Assembly (NCBI GenBank): GCA_017508425.1
Contig: JAFVYZ010000028.1
Coordinates: forward strand, 1-64,000
Direction of reading: 5' to 3'
Length of the DNA: 64,000 nt
DNA from: Clostridia bacterium
Lineage (GTDB): Bacteria; Bacillota; Clostridia; Oscillospirales; CAG-272
The notes under the pieces are model-generated. The model saw only the letters and a list, made by a program, of their open reading frames with translations, made no database searches and had not been told where the DNA came from. Shown piece after piece: positions 26,701 to 33,906 of the stretch (the first letter of the stretch is position 1; each line of letters starts with the position of its first letter). A program made the position numbers and the translations under genes.

Positions 26701-29700
26701 TCAACCGGTGAAAAGACTTATACCGCTAATTGGGAGGCTATATCTTCTACGATTACGCTTAATCCCAATGGTGGTGCGTGTTATCCTATAACCATTCCCG
26801 TAACGTATGACGGGGAATTCACGTTGCCCGATTGCGTTTGGGCAGGACATACCTTCTCTGGTTGGTATGACGGTGACACAAAGATTACAAGCGGTATTTG
26901 CAAAATTTATGAAGATACCACACTTGTGGCTGAGTGGGATATTGTTCAGTACACCGTTTCCTACACGATGAACGGTGGCACGAATGCCGGCTCTAACCCC
27001 ACAGGCTACAACTATCACGACACCTTTACTCTTGCCGATCCCGAAAGAACGGGATATACCTTCCTTGGTTGGACTTATGAAGGTCAGACCACTCCTACAA
27101 AGAGCGTTACAGTAGTTGTTGGTACAACGGGCAACTTGGTATACACGGCAAATTGGCAGGCGAATACTTACAAGGTAACGTTTGATGCTAACGGTGGAAC
27201 AGTGTCGATCACAAGTGATGACTACACCTTCGATACTCATGTAACGCTTCCTACGCCCACAAGAACCGGATATACATTTGACGGTTGGTTCGATGGCACG
27301 GAACAGTACACTTCGGGCGCTTGGAAAATCGACGCGGACGTTATCTTGGTCTCAAAGTGGACGGCGAAAAACTTTACAGTTACTTACGATGACGTTGTAA
27401 AGCTTGGCGATAAAATAACTGTAACCTTTGATTACAATTATTCAGGCAAAGAAAATATGGTGGTTGTTCTTGGTGACGGTGAGATGCTTGCTTGTCCCTC
27501 TACACCGTATCGCAACAAACATATATTTGTTGGATGGTATAAAGACCAAGAATGTACAAAGAGATATGATTTCAAAGGAATAATATCGGAAAATCTGACT
27601 CTGTATGCAGGATGGGTTTATGTTGAAAATTCTGCGATTTACAGTGGTTCAGCACTTAGCGCTCCCAATTACATGTATGATATGTCCGTAGGCAATCACA
27701 CCGGGTATCACTACGTGGTGGCTAATGAAACTGGAAATCATACCATTTATTACAAGAGTGCCCATTATAGTTCGTCTTCTTACGATACGGCTTATATCGA
27801 CATTATCAATCTCACAAGCGGAGAAACAATATTAAGTAAAACCTCGACCACATCGAACACGCATAAGCACGTGTCATTTGATTGCAATGCGGGCGATGTT
27901 ATTCTCATACATATAACTATATCTTCTTCGTCGTATTTTTATAGCCTTAATTTGTATTGTGTTGGATTTACTGAGCAAACCAGTTCTGCAAAAGTTGATT
28001 TGCCTGATGCGGATTTAGGGCATGATATGAACGAAACATATTTCGAGAACGTAAAATATGATGAGAATTACACGTTGCCTGTTCCATATAGAAAGGGCTA
28101 CACCTTCGGCGGTTGGTACTACAATGGCAACAAGGTAGAATCGGGGGCTTGGAAGATTGATATCAACGCAATTTTGACGGCTGCTTGGACGAAGAATCCC
28201 TATACCGTAACGTTCGATGCAAACGGCGGAATCTGTTCCGAAACATCAAAGACCGTAACCTACGATGAAAGCTATACGCTTCCCACACCTACAAGAACGG
28301 GTTACACCTTTGGCGGTTGGTTCTGCGATGCTGTTCCCTACACCGGCGGTACTTGGCTGACGCCAGAAAACACCACGCTTGTGGCAAAGTGGACGGCGAG
28401 AACCGATATTACCTACGTTGTAAATCATTATCAGCAGAACGCTAATGATGACGGATATACGTTGGAATCTACAGAGAATCTCTCCGGCACGGCTGATGCC
28501 GAGATCGCGCCTTCCGTTAAGACCTTTGAGCATTATGTTTCTCCCGCGGTGAAAAACGTTATCATCACGCCCGACGGTACGCTTGTTGTAGATTACTACT
28601 ACGATAGAGTCACCTATGATCTGACCTATGTAACCAACGGTGGAGAAACGATTGAAAAGCAGACTTATAAGTATGATCAAACGCTCGTAATTACTACTCC
28701 TACAAGAGCAGGTTATACCTTCGGCGGTTGGTTTAACGATAAGGACTTGCAGAATGCATACTCTGCAACCGCAACCTTGAACGCAGATACTACTATCTAT
28801 GCATATTGGACGGAGGAAAATAAACCCGGCGACTTTGCGTATAGCGGAACATCTGCAATCACAGTAAGCGCATACAACGGAACAAGTACTACAATGTGGA
28901 TACCTGCCTATATCGGCGGCGTTCCCGTGACAACGATACCTAATTATGCATTCCAAGGATTGGCAGGAATAACGAAAGTAAATGTTCCCAACAGTGTCAC
29001 CACAATGGGTTACGGTATGTTTAAAGATTGCACGTGTGTTGAGGAAATGACGATACCATTTATGCCTAACTACACACTGAACAATCTTTTCTACGACTAT
29101 AGCGAATACGCGAACAATTATCATGTCCCTGCATCGTTGATCAAGGTAACTGTAACAAATCAGACGAGCATTAAAAACAATTCGTTTAAAGATTGCAAGT
29201 ACATCGAGGAAATCAATATACCTGCAAACACAACAAGTATCGGAGCTTCTGCATTTAGCGGATGCTCAGCCCTCCTTCGTCTTAACAGCACAGTTGACGG
29301 TGTATTCAATGTTCCTAATGGCGTAACCGAAATACAGTCGTCCACATTCTATGATTGCTTACTTGCAGAAACGATTAACCTCGGTGAAAGCGTAACCTCT
29401 ATTGGTTCTTCTGCGTTCTGTGGTTGCAAATCACTGATTGCATTCACTATCCCAGAAACAGTTGAGACGATTGGTTTCAATGCCTTTAATGGTTGCATTT
29501 CAATCATCAAGATCAACAGCGAAGTCGAAGGCGAGTTAAATGTTCCTACGAATGCAAAGACGATAGATTATTATGCATTCCAAGGATTGGCAGGAATAAC
29601 GAAAGTAAATGTTCCCAACAGTGTCACCACAATGGGTTACGGTATATTTAGAGATTGCACATCTATCGAAGAAATGACAATACCGTTCATACCCCGCTAT

Positions 29701-31392
29701 ACGTTGAACAATTTGTTCTATGATTATAGCGAATACACCAACAATTATTATGTTCCTGCATCTTTGGTAAAGGTGACTATAACGAATCAGACGAATATTA
29801 AAAACAATTCGTTTAAAGATTGCAAGTACATCGAGGAAATCAATATACCTGCAAACACAACAAGTATCGGAGCTTCTGCATTTAGCGGATGCTCAGCCCT
29901 CCTTCGTCTTAACAGCACAGTTGACGGTGTGTTTAATGTTCCCGAAGGTGTAACTGAGATACAGTCTCATACATTCTATAACTGCTTGTTAGCTGAAGTT
30001 GTTAGCCTTGGAGAATCCGTTATCAACATTAAGGACTATGCTTTTGCAAAGTGTTCTTCAATTAAACGATTCAACAGTGAAAACGAAGGCGAGTTTGTTC
30101 TTCCCGAAAGTGTTAGAGTCATTAGCCCATATGCATTTGAGGGGTTGATTTCGATAACTAAGGTTGTGATTCCGGACTCTGTTTCCGCAATCAACAACGA
30201 TGCGTTTAAGGGCTGTAACTCAATAGAAGAAATAATTCTTCCGTTCATAGGACAAAAGGATGCAGTATCTACTGCAAAATATGCTGTATTTGGATATATC
30301 TTCGGATATGATACAGGTTCTATTTACAATCATCCAAATGAGAATTACGACATTCCAAAATCCATTAAAAAGGTAACCGTAACAGCTCAAACAGTAATTC
30401 CCGAATATGCATTTAGAAACTGCAATTTCATTGAAACAATCATTCTTCCTTCTACCGTGACAAGCACCGGAACCAACTCGTTCTATGGTTGCACGGCAAC
30501 AGTATCCTATACGTACACTGCAACAACTTCTATTTGGAACGGAACTGATGTAAGTTCTTCCTTTGTAGGAAGTGGAACGACTGCTGATCCTTATCAGATC
30601 AATAGCGCAGCAGATCTTGCCTATCTTGCAAGTTCGGTTAACAGTGGTGAAAGCTACGCCGGAAAGTATTTTGTTCTTAACACCAATATCAATCTGAACT
30701 CTAAGAGTTGGACACCCATCGGAACAAAGAATAAGCCTTTCGCAGGTACGTTTGACGGAAATGGTAAGAAGATTTACAACCTTTCCGTAACGATGGATAC
30801 TGCTTATGCAGGCTTGTTTGGATATGTTAGCGGTACACTTAAGAATCTTGGAGTATTCTCCGGAACACTCGCACCTGCATCAAAAGCGGGAACAACTTAC
30901 GTAGCTCCGTTGGTTGCATATCTTACGGGAACAGTTGAAAATTGCTACTCGCAGGCTGCTGTAACCACCAATATCACAAATATCATCTATGCGAGTGGCT
31001 TGATCGGTCACATTGATACCTCAGCTACTGTCAAGGATTCTTATGCATCTGGACACATCTCGGCTGTATCCTCGAGCGGATTCGCTTACGCAGGTGGATT
31101 CGTTGGGGCTAACAAGGGTACAATCGATGGTTGTCTTGCGTTTGGCAATGTATCTGCACAAGGTTCTAATGAAACCTATAGCAGAAACGGCGGATTTGTT
31201 GCTAACAATAGTGGTACTCTTACAGAGTGTTACAGAAGTGAAACTCAGGCTCTTACAAAGTACACTACCGCAGGTTCTGCGTACTGTGACGACGGTACGG
31301 TCGATTCTTACTCTGATATGATTGCCTACGCACAAACCAATTGGGCATCTACCGTATGGGAGTATGATTTGAAGTATCCGAACCACAAGTAA
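23707..31392 (+). CDS. Giant TIR-domain transmembrane protein with InlB-type, leucine-rich and GLUG-type repeats
   Basis: 2,561 residues. Order: zinc ribbon (C6, C9, C24, C27); TPR-like helices; a TIR domain at about 155-298 ([23 protein letters not shown], and WVRNEWSRF with the Glu expected for NAD hydrolysis); TPR-like repeats (about 318-565); a basic stretch ([15 protein letters not shown]); one membrane helix (about 607-635); a TPR-like segment; eleven InlB/Listeria-Bacteroides repeats with a GYTFxGW core (about 765-1710); BspA-type leucine-rich repeats (about 1710-2265); and a C-terminal region resembling GLUG repeats (about 2275-2561). Basic residues before the helix predict cytoplasmic N-terminus and exported C-terminus. 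This places a TIR signalling domain inside and adhesion/recognition repeats outside. The same zinc-ribbon/TPR/TIR N-terminus occurs in other gut Firmicutes; joining it to this ectodomain is the novelty. Function inferred only. Confidence 0.88.
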   Translation: MSTFKCKMCGGTLEIQSGSTVAECEYCGAKQTLPKLDDEKRANLYDRANHFRRSNEFDKATAIYEQILNEDGTDAEAYWSLVLCHYGIEYVEDPLSHRRVPTVHRAQFTSIFDDDNYKLALENADSYQRIIYEEEAKAINEIQKGILAISQKEEPFDVFICYKETDANGKRTHDSVLANDLYYQLKQEGFKVFFARITLEDKLGSAYEPYIFAALNSAKVMVVLGTKPEFFNAVWVRNEWSRFLSLIKRGEQKMLIPAYRDMDPYDLPKEFSHLQAQDMSKLGFMQDLIRGIKKILGKDKKSTETITERVIVNNEGHDIAPILRRTFLFLEDGNFDSADEYAEKVLDINPECAEAYVAKLLIELKLRKPADLASAKTPISDSPNYQKAIRFATPEYGETIEGYNNAIIKRIDTARKDEVYARGVELMKLHRYDEAVQYFQKITSYKDSTQKIEDCKKLKETERLDGIYSRAMQAMNAGQFDEAASLFTSISDYKDAKEKVKLCGEKKEAARKDAIYSAAMQRVLPKDADDVAIKKSIKELQTISGYRDVDDKIRTLNARLEKWYEDKKNAEEAARVRAEEERRTREREAELRRIKAEKAKKTVKKVAKIGIPSVAALATLLVLLFTLVIPLIRYNKADELFNAGKYNEAKKIYRDIGDFSESEQRVAVLNGINKIDNTNFEAGIKEILAAGVPVKLTYSMGGGDFSGTTYLSAPQDNANGASLPLGEAPSSSVTALAATANVPETTEFTYNSSADFSGIQTPGRNGYRFVKWELNTYNYQIGSTFEIKLEAVWSTKDYTVDYDLADGEINGSNVVEYDPEDNAFTLVNPTRTGYTFAGWIGTDLSEPQVNVTVPTGSYGDRTYTATWTANEYTVTYDPAGGNVSSATQTVTYDSNVEYLIPERSGYAFLGWYENTTKHENEKWIRTSDLMLVAKWEIANYTITYELADGTNHADNPASYTVNDEIITIKDPSRTGYTFLGWTYEGQTTPTKDVTIAKGSTGEKTYTANWEAISSTITLNPNGGACYPITIPVTYDGEFTLPDCVWAGHTFSGWYDGDTKITSGICKIYEDTTLVAEWDIVQYTVSYTMNGGTNAGSNPTGYNYHDTFTLADPERTGYTFLGWTYEGQTTPTKSVTVVVGTTGNLVYTANWQANTYKVTFDANGGTVSITSDDYTFDTHVTLPTPTRTGYTFDGWFDGTEQYTSGAWKIDADVILVSKWTAKNFTVTYDDVVKLGDKITVTFDYNYSGKENMVVVLGDGEMLACPSTPYRNKHIFVGWYKDQECTKRYDFKGIISENLTLYAGWVYVENSAIYSGSALSAPNYMYDMSVGNHTGYHYVVANETGNHTIYYKSAHYSSSSYDTAYIDIINLTSGETILSKTSTTSNTHKHVSFDCNAGDVILIHITISSSSYFYSLNLYCVGFTEQTSSAKVDLPDADLGHDMNETYFENVKYDENYTLPVPYRKGYTFGGWYYNGNKVESGAWKIDINAILTAAWTKNPYTVTFDANGGICSETSKTVTYDESYTLPTPTRTGYTFGGWFCDAVPYTGGTWLTPENTTLVAKWTARTDITYVVNHYQQNANDDGYTLESTENLSGTADAEIAPSVKTFEHYVSPAVKNVIITPDGTLVVDYYYDRVTYDLTYVTNGGETIEKQTYKYDQTLVITTPTRAGYTFGGWFNDKDLQNAYSATATLNADTTIYAYWTEENKPGDFAYSGTSAITVSAYNGTSTTMWIPAYIGGVPVTTIPNYAFQGLAGITKVNVPNSVTTMGYGMFKDCTCVEEMTIPFMPNYTLNNLFYDYSEYANNYHVPASLIKVTVTNQTSIKNNSFKDCKYIEEINIPANTTSIGASAFSGCSALLRLNSTVDGVFNVPNGVTEIQSSTFYDCLLAETINLGESVTSIGSSAFCGCKSLIAFTIPETVETIGFNAFNGCISIIKINSEVEGELNVPTNAKTIDYYAFQGLAGITKVNVPNSVTTMGYGIFRDCTSIEEMTIPFIPRYTLNNLFYDYSEYTNNYYVPASLVKVTITNQTNIKNNSFKDCKYIEEINIPANTTSIGASAFSGCSALLRLNSTVDGVFNVPEGVTEIQSHTFYNCLLAEVVSLGESVINIKDYAFAKCSSIKRFNSENEGEFVLPESVRVISPYAFEGLISITKVVIPDSVSAINNDAFKGCNSIEEIILPFIGQKDAVSTAKYAVFGYIFGYDTGSIYNHPNENYDIPKSIKKVTVTAQTVIPEYAFRNCNFIETIILPSTVTSTGTNSFYGCTATVSYTYTATTSIWNGTDVSSSFVGSGTTADPYQINSAADLAYLASSVNSGESYAGKYFVLNTNINLNSKSWTPIGTKNKPFAGTFDGNGKKIYNLSVTMDTAYAGLFGYVSGTLKNLGVFSGTLAPASKAGTTYVAPLVAYLTGTVENCYSQAAVTTNITNIIYASGLIGHIDTSATVKDSYASGHISAVSSSGFAYAGGFVGANKGTIDGCLAFGNVSAQGSNETYSRNGGFVANNSGTLTECYRSETQALTKYTTAGSAYCDDGTVDSYSDMIAYAQTNWASTVWEYDLKYPNHK
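28945..30198 (+). repeat. 627-bp tandem duplication within the giant gene
   Basis: The segment starting TATGCATTCCAAGGATTGGC at 28945 recurs at 29572, and ATTAAAAACAATTCG at 29170 recurs at 29797, the same 627-bp offset (209 codons). Long blocks are identical while the middle has drifted, so this is a recent in-frame duplication of a leucine-rich-repeat block. A more diverged third copy follows from about 30129. Confidence 0.85.
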
Positions 31393-31403
31393 AAAACAAA
31401 ACA

Positions 31404-31434
31404 ACAGAGCCGTCGAATTCTCGGCGGCTCTGCA
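31404..31434 (+). terminator. Hairpin after the TIR gene
   Basis: AGAGCCGTCGA paired with CTCGGCGGCTCT around GAATT, imperfect, 15 bases after the stop codon. It lacks a clear T-run, so terminator strength is uncertain. Confidence 0.5.
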
Positions 31435-31472
31435 TGACTAGAAACGAAATGGGATTCATATAAATAGAACAA

Positions 31473-31819
31473 ATGAACTGCAGAGAAGAATTTGAAGAAT
31501 GTTATTTAAATAGCCAAATAATATCAGGTAAGTATGTGTATGTTTTTGAAAAGCACAATATGGCATTGCCGATCTGGGGGATGATTGCAAACAAATTAAA
31601 TCGTCCACTGAATTTACTTACATTCGATGCACATACGGATACACTGCCAGCATTTAGTTCATATAAAACGACTCATTTGCGTTTGTTAAGCGAGCAGAAG
31701 TCATAACAATAGCATTGGAACCAGACTGCTTTGAAGAAGCCACAAACGGGAATTTGGAATTTACCAATGATGTAGCATTTACACGATTAATTGAAATGTT
31801 TAAAAATATCCTACTATAA
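31473..31819 (+). pseudogene. UPF0489-family protein, internally deleted
   Basis: The first 70 codons (VYVFEKHNMALPIWGMIANK, then LLTFDAHTDT) match the N-terminus of UPF0489 proteins. After about 31690 that frame is lost and a different frame supplies the family's C-terminal piece (VITIALEPDCFEEATNGN to FKNILL, stop at 31817-31819). The middle of the protein, probably more than 100 residues, is missing. Thus a deletion plus frame change has killed it. No ribosome site is obvious. It is strongly A+T-rich. Confidence 0.75.
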
Positions 31820-31901
31820 TTTTTTCCATTCAAACAATTGATCACGTCCTCGATACAAATCGTATACCCTATTCCACGTTTCGGGGCATAGGGGTATTGG
31901 C

Positions 31902-31942
31902 TTTATAAAGGGGGTGCCCGTTTCGGGCACCCCCTTTATAAA
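31902..31942. repeat. Perfect 19-bp inverted repeat
   Basis: The left arm starting TTTATAAAGGGGGTG (31902-31920) and its exact complement (31924-31942) surround TTT. It would form a very stable hairpin and probably ends transcription from the TIR region before the LexA-like gene. No T-run follows; the A/T-rich base of the stem may serve. Confidence 0.75.
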
Positions 31943-31979
31943 TTGCGCCAAATCCCACGAGCTTTTTTCTTCAAACCTA

Positions 31980-32008
31980 TTGACAACTCCCAAATGCTGT
32001 GTTATAAT
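31980..32008 (+). promoter_or_regulatory. Consensus sigma-A promoter of the LexA-like gene
   Basis: TTGACA (31980-31985) and TATAAT (32003-32008), both perfect, with 17-bp spacing. Such a strong promoter implies tight repression by a bound factor. Confidence 0.9.
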
Positions 32009-32012
32009 AAAT

Positions 32013-32026
32013 GAGCCAAATGGCTC
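32013..32026. promoter_or_regulatory. Candidate autoregulatory operator of the LexA-like repressor
   Basis: GAGCCAAATGGCTC, six-base arms with AA spacer, immediately downstream of the -10 box and before the ribosome site, where a repressor would block transcription. Confidence 0.6.
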
Positions 32027-32048
32027 TTATTGTATCGGAGGGCATTTT

Positions 32049-32663
32049 ATGAGACGTAAGAACGACGAGCTGTACGGTCGCATCATCGAGTATGTGAACG
32101 GCTATTTTGAACAAACAGGGCATTCGCCCTCCACGCGCGAGATCGAGCAGGGCGTTTCTGTCCCCCGCCCTACGGTGCAGCGTTATCTTAAATCCTTGCA
32201 AGAACGCGGAGAGATCGAATATGACGGTCACCGCGGCATTGTCACCGAATATATGCGCGAGGTTCGCAACAGCACGCGCATGCAGATGGGCAACACCATT
32301 CCCTGCGGCCCACTGGACGAGGTAAGCGATGCCGCGCTGGAGTATATTCGTATGCCTACGGCGCTCACAGGAAACGGCGATTTCTTTCTGCTTCGTGCCA
32401 AGGGCGAGTCTATGATCAACGCCGGCATTGATGACGATGATCTTGTGCTCATCCGCCGTCAGGAAACAGCGCGCGAGGGGCAGATCGTGGCGTTTTTGTA
32501 TGATTCTGCCGCTACCACCCTCAAACGCTATGAGCCATCCGACGAGAGTATCACGCTTCGCCCCGAAAACGACGAAATGGCGCCCATCGTGATCCACGGT
32601 AATGACCGCGCCAATCTTCGTATTCAGGGCGTGGCAACCATGGTGATCAAGAGCTTGGAATGA
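32049..32663 (+). CDS. LexA/S24-family self-cleaving repressor
   Basis: A 204-residue protein with an N-terminal winged helix (TREIEQGVSVPRPTVQRYLKSL) and a C-terminal S24 peptidase: Ser in AKGESMINAGI and Lys in TTLKRYEP form the dyad, and the cleavage site is probably the Cys-Gly of IPCGPLDE. In the SOS response, RecA-ssDNA provokes self-cleavage and derepression. The start at 32049 follows GGAGGG; the longer frame upstream runs through the promoter. As an element-borne gene it likely keeps element functions silent until DNA damage. It could instead be a horizontally mobile LexA paralogue. Confidence 0.9.
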   Translation: MRRKNDELYGRIIEYVNGYFEQTGHSPSTREIEQGVSVPRPTVQRYLKSLQERGEIEYDGHRGIVTEYMREVRNSTRMQMGNTIPCGPLDEVSDAALEYIRMPTALTGNGDFFLLRAKGESMINAGIDDDDLVLIRRQETAREGQIVAFLYDSAATTLKRYEPSDESITLRPENDEMAPIVIHGNDRANLRIQGVATMVIKSLE

Positions 32664-32947
32664 TGAAAAAGAATTTCTTCATAGTAGACAACCGCATCTT
32701 CTCTTTTGACCTCAAGCCCCGCGACCTTGCCGTTTATTTCTGCCTTTGTCGGCACGCAAGCAACGAGGGAGGGACATGCTTCCCTTCGCGGCGGACAATC
32801 GCCCGCGAATGCGGAATTTCGGGCGCAGAAACGGTAGACCGCGCGCTCAAGGTGCTGATAGAAAAAGGATTGATCGAGAAGCATCATCAGCACAGCGAGG
32901 ACGGCGGTTATCGTTCCAACGTCTACCACATCTTACCCTTGCGGTGA
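32660..32947 (+). CDS. Winged-helix DNA-binding protein (replication/regulatory type)
   Basis: A 95-residue protein starting on the ATGA overlap with the LexA-like gene. It has the helix-turn-helix pattern FPSRRTIARECGI followed by DRALKVLIEKGLIEK, as in the N-terminal domain of phage and plasmid replication organisers and GntR-like proteins. The CDLAVYFCLCRHA-type start (RDLAVYFCLCRHAS) fits the same group. No catalytic domain. It is probably co-expressed with the repressor. Confidence 0.78.
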   Translation: MMKKNFFIVDNRIFSFDLKPRDLAVYFCLCRHASNEGGTCFPSRRTIARECGISGAETVDRALKVLIEKGLIEKHHQHSEDGGYRSNVYHILPLR

Positions 32948-33109
32948 ACAGTGGGTAGCATAAAAAAGAGGATACTAACTATACCCACTTTAACTCATTT
33001 TTTATAGCAGAAAAGAAATAGTACACGCGCGCGAGGTGGCGGCATTTTGCGGGGGTAAAATGCACGAAAAATCGACTGGCAAACCTTGTCGATTTTGAAG
33101 CAGGTTAAA

Positions 33110-33330
33110 GGGTGGACGTCAAGACGCCCACCCGAGCCACTTTGGCCGGCAGAGCCGACCGCTTTATCTCTCTTTTCCGCCGTTTTTGAGGCACTTTCCT
33201 CTTCTTTCGGCATTCTGCCGAATGGACGTCACGGCGGGTTGTTGGACGTCAATTTTGGTGTCAGTGATGCTCAAAATCGCCCTCAATGCCCCGTGGTTGC
33301 GGGATTTTGCGTGACGTCTGCACTGACGTC
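33110..33330. other. Cluster of five GACGTC palindromes in a gene-free stretch
   Basis: The 32948-33540 interval has no convincing gene. GACGTC occurs at 33115, 33225, 33245, 33313 and 33325, four times preceded by TG or TGG. The first lies in an inverted repeat of eleven-base arms (33110-33120 with 33123-33133, one mismatch). The density is far above chance and looks like repeated protein-binding sites, for example iterons of an origin, an oriT region, or operators. A structured RNA ending at the downstream terminator is an alternative. Confidence 0.5.
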
Positions 33331-33385
33331 CACTTTTTTCTTCTGCATTGATGGTTACGCCGTTCCATCGCACGGCACGGACCTT

Positions 33386-33411
33386 GCCACCTCAAAGGTG
33401 GCTGTTTTTAG
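33386..33411 (+). terminator. Rho-independent terminator
   Basis: GCCACC (33386-33391), TCAAA loop, GGTGGC (33397-33402), then TGTTTTT. It ends a transcript crossing the gene-free interval. Confidence 0.7.
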
Positions 33412-33540
33412 CCCTGAAAGGAGGACATATTCCACAATCGCGCGTTATGCCGATTGGCAATGTGAAGATATTTTGCGTGCTTCGCTGTATATTTGCAGCC
33501 AAACACGCCAAATATAACAACTAAATAGGGGGTGAGCCGT

Positions 33541-33771
33541 ATGGAGGTAAATGTCCGTCGGGACAAAAAAATCGTAGAAGTATGGCTCACCCGCACGGAG
33601 GCACAGGACAGTGCCTTTCAGGAGAGCCTTGCGCCGTATTTTGCGATGTTCAAAGCGCAAAAATATCTGGTGGCGGTATTCAAATCGGGCAACGGAGACT
33701 TGGTTTCCGGCACCACCGAATTGCTCCGCCACAATCTCCGATTGCAGCTACGAGAAGCGGCAATCCAATAG
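33541..33771 (+). CDS. Small hypothetical protein upstream of the recombinase
   Basis: A 76-residue protein (MEVNVRRDKKIVEVWLTRTE) with AGGGGGTGA as ribosome site before the ATG. The strand-helix pattern FKAQKYLVAVFKSGN suggests a small alpha/beta fold. Similar short genes precede serine recombinases in Clostridial elements. It could be an excision or directionality factor, but there is no direct evidence. Confidence 0.68.
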   Translation: MEVNVRRDKKIVEVWLTRTEAQDSAFQESLAPYFAMFKAQKYLVAVFKSGNGDLVSGTTELLRHNLRLQLREAAIQ

Positions 33772-33845
33772 GCGCAAAAAACGGGCAGGTGGCTTTTGCT
33801 GCCTGCCTGTTTTCACAATGTTTTCTGACTGTCAAAATTTACCGC

Positions 33846-33874
33846 TTGATTGTACCAATGCCTCATGGTACAAT
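33846..33874 (+). promoter_or_regulatory. Recombinase promoter with operator in its spacer
   Basis: TTGATT (33846-33851) and TACAAT (33869-33874) with 17-bp spacing. The inverted repeat ATTGTACCA (33849-33857) and TGGTACAAT (33866-33874) spans the spacer and both boxes, so a bound repressor would exclude RNA polymerase. Confidence 0.78.
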
Positions 33875-33906
33875 GTCGTTGAAAATACATAGAAAGGATA
33901 GATAAC

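Noticed and set aside
26000..28830. Regular repeats that might suggest a CRISPR array
   Set aside because: They are protein-level InlB-type repeats in one open frame, with unit length and divergence unlike CRISPR.
33086..33517. A 143-codon frame through the GACGTC cluster
   Set aside because: Starts at TTG without a ribosome site, low-complexity composition, crosses a terminator hairpin. The cluster is more likely non-coding.
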